Of a stretch of 64,000 bases of DNA, positions 25,881 through 34,315 are shown in pieces. Each line of letters opens with the position of its first letter. The first letter of the stretch is position 1. Source of the DNA: Flavobacterium araucananum (GTDB lineage: Bacteria > Bacteroidota > Bacteroidia > Flavobacteriales > Flavobacteriaceae); assembly GCF_002222055.1 (NCBI RefSeq), contig NZ_MUGS01000021.1, positions 1 through 64,000 on the forward strand. Direction: 5' to 3'. Under the pieces are notes generated by a model, which made no database searches, was not told where the DNA came from, and saw only the letters and a program-made list of their open reading frames with translations. The translations under genes were made by a program, and so were the position numbers.

Positions 25881-27422
25881 CTTATGTTCTACCAATAAAT
25901 CCTTTAATTCACTGGTTTTTAAATAGGCTGCAAAGCGTCCGGAAAGCAACAAAACTTCTCTTTCTTCGGGTGTAATCCTAAGCTTAGTTTCGACATGGGA
26001 GGCATATTCGTACAACATTAAAACTTGTCTGGCAGACAGGTCCTTAAATTTATCTTTGTCTAAAGTTGCAACGATTACCTCGCCGTCTTTATCTTTTTTG
26101 AAGGAATCTTCTCCAAACTTATCTATTAGATCCAGTTTAAAACTAACAAACAATTTGACCCAACTGCTCGATTCGTCATTGGTGTTTTTTAGCTCGAGAA
26201 CCAAATCTTCGTAATTCTGATTTTTTTGCATCCGGATCAAATAATCGCGAATCGTCGTGAAACCAATAATCTGATAATTTGAAACCGGTATTTTGTAACG
26301 CTCAAAAGTGTTTTCGATATCCTTATCAAAAGTCATATATCGTGTTTGAACGGTATATAACGAAGCGGTTTCAAACAACGAAATCAATCTTATTTTGGCA
26401 TCATTTATATAAGGCGTTTTTTTTCCCTGCCCCAGACAATCTATAAAAAGTGCTTTTTTGTTTTTATCATTTACCCTAGTATCATCGTGAAGCAATTCGA
26501 CCAGCGTTTTATACCCCATATTGTCTGATGCGCCACCATCGACAATACACAATATTTTCTCCTGATTTTTTACGCCAAATTTCACTTTTGGCAATACACC
26601 CGGAAAAGCAGAACTCGCCGTGATGGCATACGTAAGCGGAAAATTGTAACCATCGTTAACTTCATTTTCGTTCAGGGCAATCGAAGCTTTATTGGGAGCC
26701 AAAGACGAATTAAGATTTAATCCCCTAATAATATGTGGCATAAAAGGGATGCGCTCGCCATTATTAAAAGCCGTTCCGTTTGCCACAAACATAGGCAAAG
26801 ACGGAGTTGTCTTACTGTCTTTGGGAACAAAAAAATCCGACAACATCATTTGAGAGTTAAACTTATTGATGTTGCCGGGATCTGTAGCGTCGTATTGCAA
26901 AATATCCGAATCGATTCGTTGCGTCATCGATATTTTGTCCCCTTTTTCGTTTCGGCTGTTATTGAGCAGCGACAATATATTGGCCGATTTATCGACATAA
27001 TCTTTGAAAGCATCGGCTTTAGAGAAATAAAACTCGTTGAAGGAACAATTGTCGTAAAACAGTTTGTTTTTAAGAATGGTGAGATAATATCCAGCAGAGA
27101 AACATCCTCCGGAAACGGCAGAGAAATAGTCGATTTCGTTCAAAAAATTACGCTGCGAATTGTCTTCCTGAATTTCCTCCAGCCCTAAAAGTACGCCCAT
27201 ACTAAAAAATTGTGCCCTCGAACCTCCGCCCGAAATGCCAATTCCTAAAGCAATATTAGGGTTCTGAAACTTTTTGTCGCGATCCTGAACTGACTTGTAA
27301 TCGCTTAATGAAACTGATGGAATCGAACTATAATTAATTTCTGAAAAAAGGTTTATTTTGTTCTGAGAAAATCCTATTTGAAGAAAAAGAAAAAACAATA
27401 TCTGGCAGTATCTGTATCTCAT
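25878..27422 (-). CDS. patatin-like phospholipase
   Basis: A 514-residue protein with a signal peptide (ILFFLFLQIGFSQ). The patatin Ser/Asp dyad is visible: oxyanion motif SGGGSRAQFF (about 55-64), nucleophile region AVSGGCFSAGYY and catalytic DGGASDN (Asp-Gly-Gly). Patatins hydrolyse phospholipid or lipid acyl esters; Bacteroidota members are often periplasmic or outer-membrane. The C-terminal 150 residues are not recognised. It lies directly upstream of the TPR-T9SS gene (about 40-60 bases) and the two may be co-transcribed. Confidence 0.85.
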   Translation of the reverse strand: MRYRYCQILFFLFLQIGFSQNKINLFSEINYSSIPSVSLSDYKSVQDRDKKFQNPNIALGIGISGGGSRAQFFSMGVLLGLEEIQEDNSQRNFLNEIDYFSAVSGGCFSAGYYLTILKNKLFYDNCSFNEFYFSKADAFKDYVDKSANILSLLNNSRNEKGDKISMTQRIDSDILQYDATDPGNINKFNSQMMLSDFFVPKDSKTTPSLPMFVANGTAFNNGERIPFMPHIIRGLNLNSSLAPNKASIALNENEVNDGYNFPLTYAITASSAFPGVLPKVKFGVKNQEKILCIVDGGASDNMGYKTLVELLHDDTRVNDKNKKALFIDCLGQGKKTPYINDAKIRLISLFETASLYTVQTRYMTFDKDIENTFERYKIPVSNYQIIGFTTIRDYLIRMQKNQNYEDLVLELKNTNDESSSWVKLFVSFKLDLIDKFGEDSFKKDKDGEVIVATLDKDKFKDLSARQVLMLYEYASHVETKLRITPEEREVLLLSGRFAAYLKTSELKDLLVEHK

Positions 27423-27826
27423 TTTTTGACTTTTATAAGCACTAAATCATTAAGGGCTAAATTAATAAAGTTATTTCAGAAAGTTACTTGAACGCTTCAC
27501 AAAGATTCGCCAAGTTTTCTTTAAAAAAGTTTGAAATTAATCCTGTGAAAATATATTAATCGCGCAAAGACGCAGAGTCGCAAAGAAAACAAAACTTAGC
27601 GCCTCTGCGTCTTTGCGCGAGAATTCCAAGATATTCAATCAAAAAAACTTTGTGATTCTTTACGAAAAACCTTAGGATGGATTAAAATCCATCCCTACAA
27701 TATAAATCGAGCCGAAGGCTCTTTCTAAAAGAACTTTGCGAATCTTTGCGAAAAACCTTAGCGAACTTTGCGGTAAAAAACCTTTGAACCTATACCCCTC
27801 TGAATCTTTGAACCTTCAAAAAAAAA
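27423..27826. repeat. spacer of CTTTGCG microrepeats with one GTAG-type palindrome
   Basis: No gene. The words CGCAAAGACGCAGAG, TTTGCGAATC and CTTTGAACC recur. At 27675-27722 lies a single member of the GTAG family: GGATGGATTAAAATCCATCC followed by CTAC (GTAG on the other strand) and a small hairpin GAGCCGAAGGCTC. Its stem differs from the copies at 33.9 and 59.6-61 kb but still pairs. Confidence 0.65.
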
Positions 27827-28369
27827 CTAAGCTCTCTTTATCTCATGCCCCACATATTCCTCTAAAGTAGCAAACATATCATCTACAGATAACACTTCGA
27901 AGTCTGGATGATTTTTTAAGAAATCAGCATTTAGCGTCACCAGATTTTCTTCCAATTCAAAAAAAGTATCATTGTTTAGCAAATCACGAGTTGGGTTTAC
28001 ACCTTCCAATTTTCCGCTTACAAATTTATTCAGCTTTACGCTGCTCATTAATTTCACCTTTTTACTTTGTTGCTGAAACAATTCAAGATGTTTTTCGGCA
28101 CCAATTAGCGCCAGACCTTCTTCTATTAGTTCGTTTAATTCTTTATTCCAACCGGATTTATAGACAAACTGAGCAAAATTACCCTCGGCATATTGCGAAT
28201 AGTAATAATCGAGATAGTAACTCATTAAAGCATCTTCATGAATAAATTCGTCATCGACCCCTTCTTCACGCATTAAATTGATTACCGAAATATTGGAGTG
28301 AATCACATCCTGAAGATTTTCACTATTCATTGCCGTTTCAGAAACTATTATTCTACCAAATTTCTCCAT
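27827..28369 (-). CDS. DUF4375/DMP19-like protein
   Basis: A 180-residue acidic, helical protein starting at ATG 28369 (MEKFGRIIVSE); an upstream extension to 28453 has no similarity to anything I know. The segment YYLDYYYSQYAEGNFAQFVYKSGWNKELNELIEEGLALIGAEKH matches the core of the DUF4375 family (GGF-x-Q-x-x-x-N-x-G type). DMP19 of Neisseria in this family is a DNA mimic that blocks a repressor; whether this protein does so is unknown. It appears to be a single gene in a repeat-rich neighbourhood. Confidence 0.65.
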   Translation of the reverse strand: MEKFGRIIVSETAMNSENLQDVIHSNISVINLMREEGVDDEFIHEDALMSYYLDYYYSQYAEGNFAQFVYKSGWNKELNELIEEGLALIGAEKHLELFQQQSKKVKLMSSVKLNKFVSGKLEGVNPTRDLLNNDTFFELEENLVTLNADFLKNHPDFEVLSVDDMFATLEEYVGHEIKRA

Positions 28370-28582
28370 TTTGTTTTTGTTTTGAGATTGTGTTGCAAAT
28401 TTCGGCGAAATAACAATAAGAACATAACTATTTTTTTTTGCGTTTTGTCTCATGATGGATTGGTTATTTGCTGCATTTTTTTTAGAATCTACCCTATTTT
28501 AATGGTTTAATGACGTATGTAGGCCTATCTTAAAACAATCTAGACTTTATATTTACTCTAATGTAAAATAAAAAACAGCAAA

Positions 28583-29371
28583 ATGGATTGGTTTAACAAA
28601 ATTTCCAGAGGATTGATCCTGTCTAATTACGACGTGATATTCAGTGAACAAAGAGGTAAAAAACTCAAAAACAAAATTCAGATTATAAAAATCAGTTTTA
28701 TTTCTATTATTATAATTTTTGTAACCTCTTGTAAAGTCACCACTAAAGATTATTTAATTATTCACTCAATTGATAATATGGTTCAAACACGTCATTATTT
28801 TCATAAAAACGATCAAGAATTTGCGAGGGTCTTCGGTAATGATGAAAAAAGTGATTCTATCACATTTACCAGAATAAATGACGATTTGTTAATTACCACT
28901 TTTAGTTATGACAATGAACATAGAATAAGAATTGAGGACGGAAATGTATATATTGGTACCGAACGCATTAAATATTCCAAACATGGGATAAATCATATAT
29001 ATGTTTACCCTATAGAATCCCTTTCGCAAAACGATGAAGATATAGAACATGTCATGAATAAAATGTGTGGCTCTTGTAAAAGCAACAATAATAAATTTTA
29101 TTACAGAGACTGTCCTTTTATCGGACCTGAATCTCTTGATATCCAATATATGGCTACTGGTTCAATCATAACTTCAGGTCAAATAATAAAAAACAAAAGA
29201 AATAAGTTTAAACAAATCAATGTAGAAATAGAACATTTTGACTCCATATTTTCTTATAGAAGACTATACTATTACAAACACAACACCCTTTCAAAAATAA
29301 AGACTATAGTGAGTGATAGCAATTCAACCAATTATTACTTAGATTCTTATGTAAAAATTAATTTGAAGTAA
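28583..29371 (+). CDS. unknown protein, likely membrane anchored or lipoprotein
   Basis: A 262-residue protein without a recognised family. A hydrophobic stretch IKISFISIIIIFVTSC at about residues 35-50 ends in a lipobox-like VTSC, but it is preceded by 34 polar residues, unusual for a lipoprotein. Either the true start is further in at a non-ATG codon or the protein is a single-pass membrane protein. The rest is rich in Tyr, Asn, Asp and Ile, with a CGSCKS pair (about 159-164). Base composition is more AT-rich than neighbours. Confidence 0.55.
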   Translation: MDWFNKISRGLILSNYDVIFSEQRGKKLKNKIQIIKISFISIIIIFVTSCKVTTKDYLIIHSIDNMVQTRHYFHKNDQEFARVFGNDEKSDSITFTRINDDLLITTFSYDNEHRIRIEDGNVYIGTERIKYSKHGINHIYVYPIESLSQNDEDIEHVMNKMCGSCKSNNNKFYYRDCPFIGPESLDIQYMATGSIITSGQIIKNKRNKFKQINVEIEHFDSIFSYRRLYYYKHNTLSKIKTIVSDSNSTNYYLDSYVKINLK

Positions 29372-29455
29372 AGATGAAGCCCAATAGCGCGAATTTGTAA
29401 TCCGTACCTGCAAAGAAATTTACCACAAAGAACTTAATGAATACAGAGATACAAG

Positions 29456-29629
29456 TTATACACTATCAGATTCGTCACTACTCTTCTTTTGCTCATTCAT
29501 TTTTGTAACCAGAGCTTTCAACCGCAATGCATGTTCTTTTTTTTCGGCTTGAATTTTAGCCTTTTTCTTATTGAGCAATTTGGTATGCAAAGCCTTATTT
29601 TTGGTGTTTTTTTCGGGTCCTTTTGCCAT
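29456..29629 (-). CDS. 57-residue lysine-rich basic protein
   Basis: Short frame from ATG 29629 to TAA 29456: MAKGPEKNTKNKALHTKLLN then KKKAKIQAEKKEHALRLKAL and an acidic SSDESDSV end. It is one amphipathic basic helix with an acidic tail. A TATCTTTG -7 element sits 27 bases upstream. I believe similar small basic proteins exist in other Flavobacteria but cannot name a family. Nucleic-acid or ribosome binding is possible on charge alone. Confidence 0.6.
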   Translation of the reverse strand: MAKGPEKNTKNKALHTKLLNKKKAKIQAEKKEHALRLKALVTKMNEQKKSSDESDSV

Positions 29630-29655
29630 GATTTACTTTTCTTTCATTACGTTTA

Positions 29656-29663
29656 CAAAGATA
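29656..29663 (-). promoter_or_regulatory. -7 promoter element of the 57-residue gene
   Basis: TATCTTTG on the minus strand, an exact TAnnTTTG match, 27 bases above ATG 29629; it supports the reality of this short gene. Confidence 0.5.
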
Positions 29664-29711
29664 AAGAACTATTAACAAAAATGATTATTTATAAGAATTA
29701 AGCGCTGAAAT

Positions 29712-29797
29712 GTGCCGTTAGCACTAAATATTGGTAGCGATTATAGTTAGAAATTCCTATTCCCGTTTTTCTACCAACATTTAGTGCCTAACGGCAC
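29712..29797. repeat. inverted palindrome doublet (GTGCC family), copy 1
   Basis: Left member GTGCCGTTAGCAC-TAAATATTGGTAG (29712-29737) and right member in inverse orientation (29771-29797). Each contains its own GTGCC/GGCAC hairpin and ends in GTAG, and the two pair with each other over about 26 bases. This is the REPIN arrangement. The related nested copy is at 37287-37528. Confidence 0.7.
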
Positions 29798-29917
29798 AAA
29801 TTGCAGATTTTCAACCCTTGATTCGTCCGAGTGTCTTTTGTAAATAGGGACGAAATTATTTTAACACATAGAATAAGTTTTTTTATATCTTCACTCAACA
29901 TACTAACTTAACCCAAA

Positions 29918-30475
29918 ATGACCCCAACCTTCTTCGCAACCCAAGAACAATTTAGAGAATGGTTAGAAAAACATTACCAGAAAGAAACCGAACTTTTGGT
30001 AGGTTTCTATAAAGTGAGTAGTAAAAAACCATCAATGTCGTGGTCAGAATCTGTAGATCAGGCGCTTTGTTTTGGCTGGATCGATGGCGTTCGAAGATCT
30101 ATAGACGAAGAAAGTTATTCGATACGATTTACGCCAAGAAAGAAATCCAGTATTTGGAGCGCGATCAACATTAAAAAAATCGAAGTACTTACAAAAGCCG
30201 GATTGATGAAAGAAGCCGGAATAAAAGCTTTCGAATTCAGGTCTGAAGAAAGATCTAAAATTTACTCGCATGAAAATGAAGCGTATATTCTTGATCCTGA
30301 ACTCGAAAAGCAATTTAAAGCTAATAAAATAGCTTGGGAATATTTCAACAATCAGGCACCATCGTATAAAAAGGTAATAATTCACGTAATTATGAGCGCC
30401 AAACAAGAAAAAACAAGAATTGCAAGATTGGAAAAAGCAATAAAGTTTAGTGCTGAACAAAAACGAATGTTGTAA
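29918..30475 (+). CDS. YdeI/OmpD-associated family protein
   Basis: A 185-residue protein. The N-terminal FREWLEKHYQKETELLVGFYKVSSKKPSMSW and ALCFGWIDGVRRSID, then RFTPRKKSSIWSAINIKKI, are the conserved core of the YdeI/OmpD-associated (bacteriocin-protection) family. The C-terminus (SYKKVIIHVIMSAKQEKTRIARLEKAI) is the helical cap usual in these proteins. E. coli YdeI is linked to polymyxin tolerance; the biochemical role is unknown. Single gene. Confidence 0.85.
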   Translation: MTPTFFATQEQFREWLEKHYQKETELLVGFYKVSSKKPSMSWSESVDQALCFGWIDGVRRSIDEESYSIRFTPRKKSSIWSAINIKKIEVLTKAGLMKEAGIKAFEFRSEERSKIYSHENEAYILDPELEKQFKANKIAWEYFNNQAPSYKKVIIHVIMSAKQEKTRIARLEKAIKFSAEQKRML

Positions 30476-30500
30476 AAGAAAAACGATTGATTGTAACGTT

Positions 30501-30798
30501 GATCTAAGAACAAACAGTAACTTTATTCTATCGAAAAAATGAAGCAAACGTAAATTATAGGTCAATTTGTTGGCTATTTTTTCTCGCAGATTTTGCAGAT
30601 CAAACAGATTTTTTTTAACCTATTGAATCTTTGAACTTGATTTAAGTAACCCAGATCAAAAAACAAACAGTAACTTTATTGTATCGGAAAAATTAAGCAA
30701 ACGAAAGTTATAGGTCTGTTTGTTAGCTGTTTTTTCTCGCAGATTTTGCAGATCGAGCAGATTTTTTTTAACCTATTGAATCTTTGAACTTGATTTAA
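30501..30798. repeat. tandem duplication, period 153 bases
   Basis: Two copies, 30501-30645 and 30654-30798, about 90% alike by eye, beginning GATC(T/A)A-n-ACAAACAGTAACTTTATT and ending TTTGAACTTGATTTA. They include the TTTTTCTCGCAGATTTTGCAG word also found at 40.2-40.7 kb. Non-coding; the rest of the spacer up to 31148 holds only microrepeats. Confidence 0.75.
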
Positions 30799-31148
30799 AA
30801 TACAGAAGAAAAAGTAGCTTTTAACCCGTTGGGTGTAATTACTTCGTCAGTCAGGCTATGTGCATTTTAAATAAGTGAAACGCCTTTTTTTAAAGGTTCA
30901 AAAGCTATGTTTCTATGTGTTAAAATTAATAACATCCAACGGGCAATGATATTAAGTAAAGAAAAAACAGATAAAATGATTACTGATTTTTGAGTAACGA
31001 TCTTTGATTTCAGATTTTTGGAACCCGGAAAACAGGTGATATTAGTATTTAGTAACCCCAAATCAGAAATCGTTAATCTTCAATGTAAAACCTCTTAACT
31101 TAATGATAATGCCCAACAGGTCACTTTTTATGAACTTACTTCACTTAT

Positions 31149-32075
31149 ATGGTGAAAAAAACAACTATAATAATGAAAGACAGAACCGCATTAGAATACT
31201 ACGTTTTGGATGTATTCTCTAATAAAAGTTACAAAGGAAATCCGTTGTCTGTTGTTTTTACAGCTGGCAATCTGGAATTAGAAACATATCAAAATATCGC
31301 AAAGGAATTTGGTTATTCTGAGACTTCGTTTGTTTATTATTCTGTGGCACAAAAAGCGCTCCATGTTCGCTCTTTTACGCCTACAGGTTTTGAAGTCGAT
31401 GGCGCAGGGCATAATTTATTAGGGGCAGTTTGTGCTGCATTACTCAAAAAAATCCCCGTATTTGAGGAGCAAAACCCGACCAATCGTTTTGTAATTATGA
31501 AAGACAGCCCTATACAACTAACGGTGAGTTTTGATCCGGTTACAGAATATCCGGTGGTACAAATGCATCAAAAACCCGCTGTGGTTATCCGGGAAGTTCC
31601 TGCTTCGACCATTGCCAAAGCACTTGGTCTGGCGATCGACGACCTCACGGTTGGCGAATTGCTGCCCACTGTAGTACAAACCGAAGTTGCACATATTATG
31701 GTCCCTATAAAAAACAGACGATTCCTGCACGATTCGATCCCGGATAACAAAAGGCTCATCGAGATTTCGAAAGAATACAAGTTCGAAGGGTTTTATTGTT
31801 TTACGATTTTTGATGAAAATCATGAAAACAGAGTCGAAGCCCGATTCTTTAATCCGCTTATAGGGATTGACGAAGATGCAGCTACCGGAACCGCCGCCGG
31901 ACCCTTAATTGGTTTTCTGACCCAAAAAAAATACACAAAACCCAATACCGAATATAAAATCCTGCAAGGCGTAAAACTAAACCAGCCTTCGCTAATTGAG
32001 GTTATGTACAGAGACAACGATATCCTCGTGGGTGGTTCTGCCGTTATAACAATGAAAGGGGAACTATATCTATAA
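31149..32075 (+). CDS. PhzF family isomerase/epimerase-like protein
   Basis: A 308-residue protein of the diaminopimelate-epimerase fold. The N-terminal YYVLDVFSNKSYKGNPLSVVF, the catalytic Glu in FGYSETSFVY, VDGAGHNLLGA and GIDEDAATGTAAGPL are the PhzF landmarks. There are no phenazine genes nearby, so a housekeeping or unknown isomerase role is more likely than phenazine synthesis. ATG 31149 and ATG 31173 (MKDRTALEYYVLDVF) are both possible; the latter is closer to the family start. A shared terminator follows. Confidence 0.88.
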   Translation: MVKKTTIIMKDRTALEYYVLDVFSNKSYKGNPLSVVFTAGNLELETYQNIAKEFGYSETSFVYYSVAQKALHVRSFTPTGFEVDGAGHNLLGAVCAALLKKIPVFEEQNPTNRFVIMKDSPIQLTVSFDPVTEYPVVQMHQKPAVVIREVPASTIAKALGLAIDDLTVGELLPTVVQTEVAHIMVPIKNRRFLHDSIPDNKRLIEISKEYKFEGFYCFTIFDENHENRVEARFFNPLIGIDEDAATGTAAGPLIGFLTQKKYTKPNTEYKILQGVKLNQPSLIEVMYRDNDILVGGSAVITMKGELYL

Positions 32076-32103
32076 AAAAAAGCTGCATGATGCAGCTTTT
32101 TTT
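32074..32103. terminator. bidirectional terminator between phzF-like and dinB-like genes
   Basis: AGCTGCA-TGA-TGCAGCT hairpin flanked by A-run and T-run. It lies between converging genes and can serve both. The same AGCTGCAT stem is reused at 33332-33362. Confidence 0.85.
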
Positions 32104-32108
32104 ATGTT

Positions 32109-33239
32109 CTATTTCTTAATTTCTTGTGGTAATGTCTGTTTTTGCTGTGGCGGAATACGTTTCTTTAAAAACAAAATCTGTCCCAAATGGCTCGACTGAT
32201 GCTCCATAACGTGAAACCAGCAATATTGATTCGTCCAATCGTATCTTTGTTGCACTTCTGCAAACCAGGCATCATCCCTTTTCTTTAATTCCTCAATAGT
32301 TTTGGCTCTTACCTCATTATAAATATCCAAATAATATTGTACATCATGTCCCTTAAACTCATCTCGCCCGCCTTGATCTAAGTTTAAAGCAGCATTCCAC
32401 TTTTTCTTTTCTTCTTCGTTAAATTCTCTGTTTTCGAAAGTAAAAACCTGATAGTATTTTTCGGCAGCAGCCAGGTGCATTACCAATGCGCCAATTCTAT
32501 TTGCTTCGGCATCATGCAAATAATCAATTTCGTATTGGTTCATGTTCTTCACCGTTCTTTCGACACGGTCTTTCAGATCTTCGAGCATCGAGATCATATC
32601 GCCAATTTTTGGCGAAGCGCCATCAACATTTCCAATCTTTGCTTCCAGTCTTGGTTTAATACCGGTTCCTTCGAGTAATAAACTGGTTTTGCCGTCGGCA
32701 CTCGATTTGTCTAAAGTAATTTTATACTCTTTTACTTTTACAATCGCATCTTTTGAAATTCCGAAATCCCATTTTGCAATATCCCCGTTTTTTAAAGGGG
32801 TTTCAAATCCTGAATTCAAAATCGTAATGGGTTCAAAAACACCTTTTTCATTTTCGATCAGCAATTCGAATTTATCAAAATAAAATTTACCGTTATTAAG
32901 GCACAAACCACCAAAACTTAATGATTTGCTGTTATTATCAAGCGTACCTTCTACGGTATACGATTTCCACTCGTTTATTTTTACGGGTCTGTCTCTCATA
33001 TTATCAAAAAAACCATCTTCGTCATTTTTAGTATCTACTCTTGCCCAAACTCCTGCCCAGGCTTTAGGATCTGAAGCTTCTACTTTTACAGACGCAATGA
33101 CTTTAAATTTTTTCTTGACCGAAGTCTGGATCGCAATAGTTTGATTGAAAGCGGTCCAATCGCTCGAAACCGTCTTTTGTGTTTGAGCCTGAGCCCCAAC
33201 AAAGGTTAAAAATAAGAATAGGATAGTGAGTTTTTTCAT
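32109..33239 (-). CDS. exported DinB-family protein with N-terminal beta-rich domain
   Basis: A 376-residue protein with a signal peptide (LTILFLFLTFVGAQAQ). Residues about 22-180 are beta-rich and jelly-roll-like (SYTVEGTLDNNSKSLSFGGLCLNNGKFYFDKFELLI). Residues about 200-365 are a DinB/YfiT four-helix bundle with candidate metal-binding His residues: His in LHDAEANRIGALVMHLAAAE and WFHVMEHQSSHLGQI. DinB proteins are usually cytoplasmic thiol transferases or metal enzymes, so an exported version joined to a ligand-binding-like domain is unusual. Function unknown. Single gene between two near-identical terminators. Confidence 0.8.
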   Translation of the reverse strand: MKKLTILFLFLTFVGAQAQTQKTVSSDWTAFNQTIAIQTSVKKKFKVIASVKVEASDPKAWAGVWARVDTKNDEDGFFDNMRDRPVKINEWKSYTVEGTLDNNSKSLSFGGLCLNNGKFYFDKFELLIENEKGVFEPITILNSGFETPLKNGDIAKWDFGISKDAIVKVKEYKITLDKSSADGKTSLLLEGTGIKPRLEAKIGNVDGASPKIGDMISMLEDLKDRVERTVKNMNQYEIDYLHDAEANRIGALVMHLAAAEKYYQVFTFENREFNEEEKKKWNAALNLDQGGRDEFKGHDVQYYLDIYNEVRAKTIEELKKRDDAWFAEVQQRYDWTNQYCWFHVMEHQSSHLGQILFLKKRIPPQQKQTLPQEIKK

Positions 33240-33331
33240 TCTTTTGGTTTTTGAAAATTTTGGTAAATATAATATAGTTTTTTAAGGAAATAACTTATTA
33301 TTATGCAGAAATTATTCTAAAAATAGAGCAT

Positions 33332-33362
33332 AAAAAAAAGCTGCATCATAAATGCAGCTTTT
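33332..33362 (-). terminator. intrinsic terminator of the CDGSH gene
   Basis: AAGCTGCAT-cataa-ATGCAGCTT hairpin with eight T on the minus strand, 27 bases past the CDGSH stop codon. Confidence 0.8.
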
Positions 33363-33388
33363 ATAGTATAACCAAAAAACGAGGTTTT

Positions 33389-33616
33389 TTAGTTGGTTTT
33401 CATTGGTGGCAAATCGAATGCGATAGAATCGTGTTCGAAATTATTACGGTGTCCTCCATCGCAAAAAGGCTTGTTTGCAGATAATCCGCAACGGCAAAGT
33501 CCTAAAGCGGCTCTTCCTTGCAGTCCGTAAACGGTTCCCTCAGAATCCATGATTTCAAAATCGCCTTCGATCTTGATAGATCCGTTTTTATTGATGATTA
33601 ATTTTGTCTTGCTCAT
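33389..33616 (-). CDS. CDGSH iron-sulfur protein
   Basis: A 75-residue protein with one complete CDGSH motif, CRCGLSANKPFCDGGH (about 42-57): three Cys and one His that bind a [2Fe-2S] cluster in the MitoNEET family. The preceding beta segment (KTKLIINKNGSIKIEGDFEI) is typical of bacterial single-motif members. It may act in iron-sulfur or redox handling; the partner is unknown. Single gene. Confidence 0.92.
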   Translation of the reverse strand: MSKTKLIINKNGSIKIEGDFEIMDSEGTVYGLQGRAALGLCRCGLSANKPFCDGGHRNNFEHDSIAFDLPPMKTN

Positions 33617-33839
33617 AACTTGTTTTTGTTTTTTGAAGGCAAAGGTTGCAAAATATATTTTGAAGATTTTAATCGGGATGCTAGTTTAAACTGGTTCTAT
33701 TTTATGGATTAAAATAATCGCGCAGAGGCGCAAAAGTTTTATAGATTGTGTTGAAATAATCTCGCAAAGTCGCGGAGGCGCAAAGTTTTAAAATTATATG
33801 TGTCGCCCCTACGGGACTTTTGTTTGTGGTCGTATTTCA

Positions 33840-33949
33840 TTTTCAACGGATTAAAATCCGTTGCTACAATATGTCACGAACCGAAGGCTCTCTTCAAAGT
33901 TCCGGAGGAACGATTTATTTTGTAGCAACGGATTTTAATCCGTTGAAAA
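33840..33949. repeat. inverted doublet of the GTAG palindrome (REPIN-like)
   Basis: Two arms of 30 bases, 33840-33869 and 33920-33949, are perfect reverse complements. Each contains its own palindrome (AACGGATTAAAATCCGTT or the same inverted) next to CTAC/GTAG. The 50-base centre holds GAACCGAAGGCTC and the palindrome GTTCCGGAGGAAC. The same parts in the same order make up the array at 59.6-61.1 kb. Confidence 0.8.
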
Positions 33950-34013
33950 ATGTGCGATATTGTCATTTCGATCCCGAGGTTTCAGAATCGAAATGACAAA
34001 ATTGGTGTTTTTT

Positions 34014-34094
34014 AGCCCCGATAGAAGTGGAAATCCTTTTGTGTCCGCCGCGGCGGACACAAAAGATTGTAACGGATAGCGGGATTAGCTCCTG
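34014..34094. ncRNA. conserved structured element, copy 2 (candidate RNA)
   Basis: Second copy of the element at 1181-1262, with AGCCC-n-GATAGAAG, ATCCTTTT, AAAAGAT, CGGATAGC and AGCTCCTG. Its central hairpin is a perfect 30-base palindrome (34036-34065; arm CTTTTGTGTCCGCCG), whose sequence differs from copy 1 while pairing is kept. It lies about 220 bases upstream of metG, outside the likely metG transcript. Confidence 0.5.
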
Positions 34095-34288
34095 AAAAAA
34101 CTACTAAGAAAAATCAAATCTTTGTCGAGTTTCTAGTTTGATTGCTTCGTTCCTCGCAATGACAAACAATGAGAAAAAACTTTGAGACTCTGCGCCTTTG
34201 CGAGATTAATTCACATTCTTTAAAACAAAAACTCAGTGCTTTTTCTTTGCGAAACTCCACGGAATAACAAAATCTCAATTCTATTGCT

Positions 34289-34296
34289 TATTTTTG
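34289..34296 (+). promoter_or_regulatory. -7 promoter element of metG
   Basis: TATTTTTG (TAnnTTTG) 19 bases before the ATG. A small inverted repeat CTCAAT-AAA-ATTGAG (34299-34313) lies between it and the start codon, so it would cover the mRNA 5' end and could limit initiation. Confidence 0.55.
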
Positions 34297-34315
34297 CACT
34301 CAATAAAATTGAGTT

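Larger units (their letters stand above)
33617..34288. repeat. repeat-rich spacer upstream of metG
   Basis: No gene. From left to right it holds GCGCAGAGGCGCAAAG microrepeats, CGCCCCTACGGGAC (about 33804), the GTAG-family inverted doublet (33840-33949), a GTCATTTCGAT ... ATCGAAATGAC hairpin (33962-33997), the structured element copy 2 (34014-34094) and more microrepeats. Confidence 0.6.

Noticed and set aside
29489-29701. 70-residue plus-strand frame over the small basic gene
   Set aside because: Phe-rich antisense of a Lys-rich reading frame, which has the promoter.
31149-32075. Phenazine biosynthesis gene
   Set aside because: Only the PhzF fold is present and no other phenazine genes exist in the window; PhzF-like proteins are widespread in non-producers.
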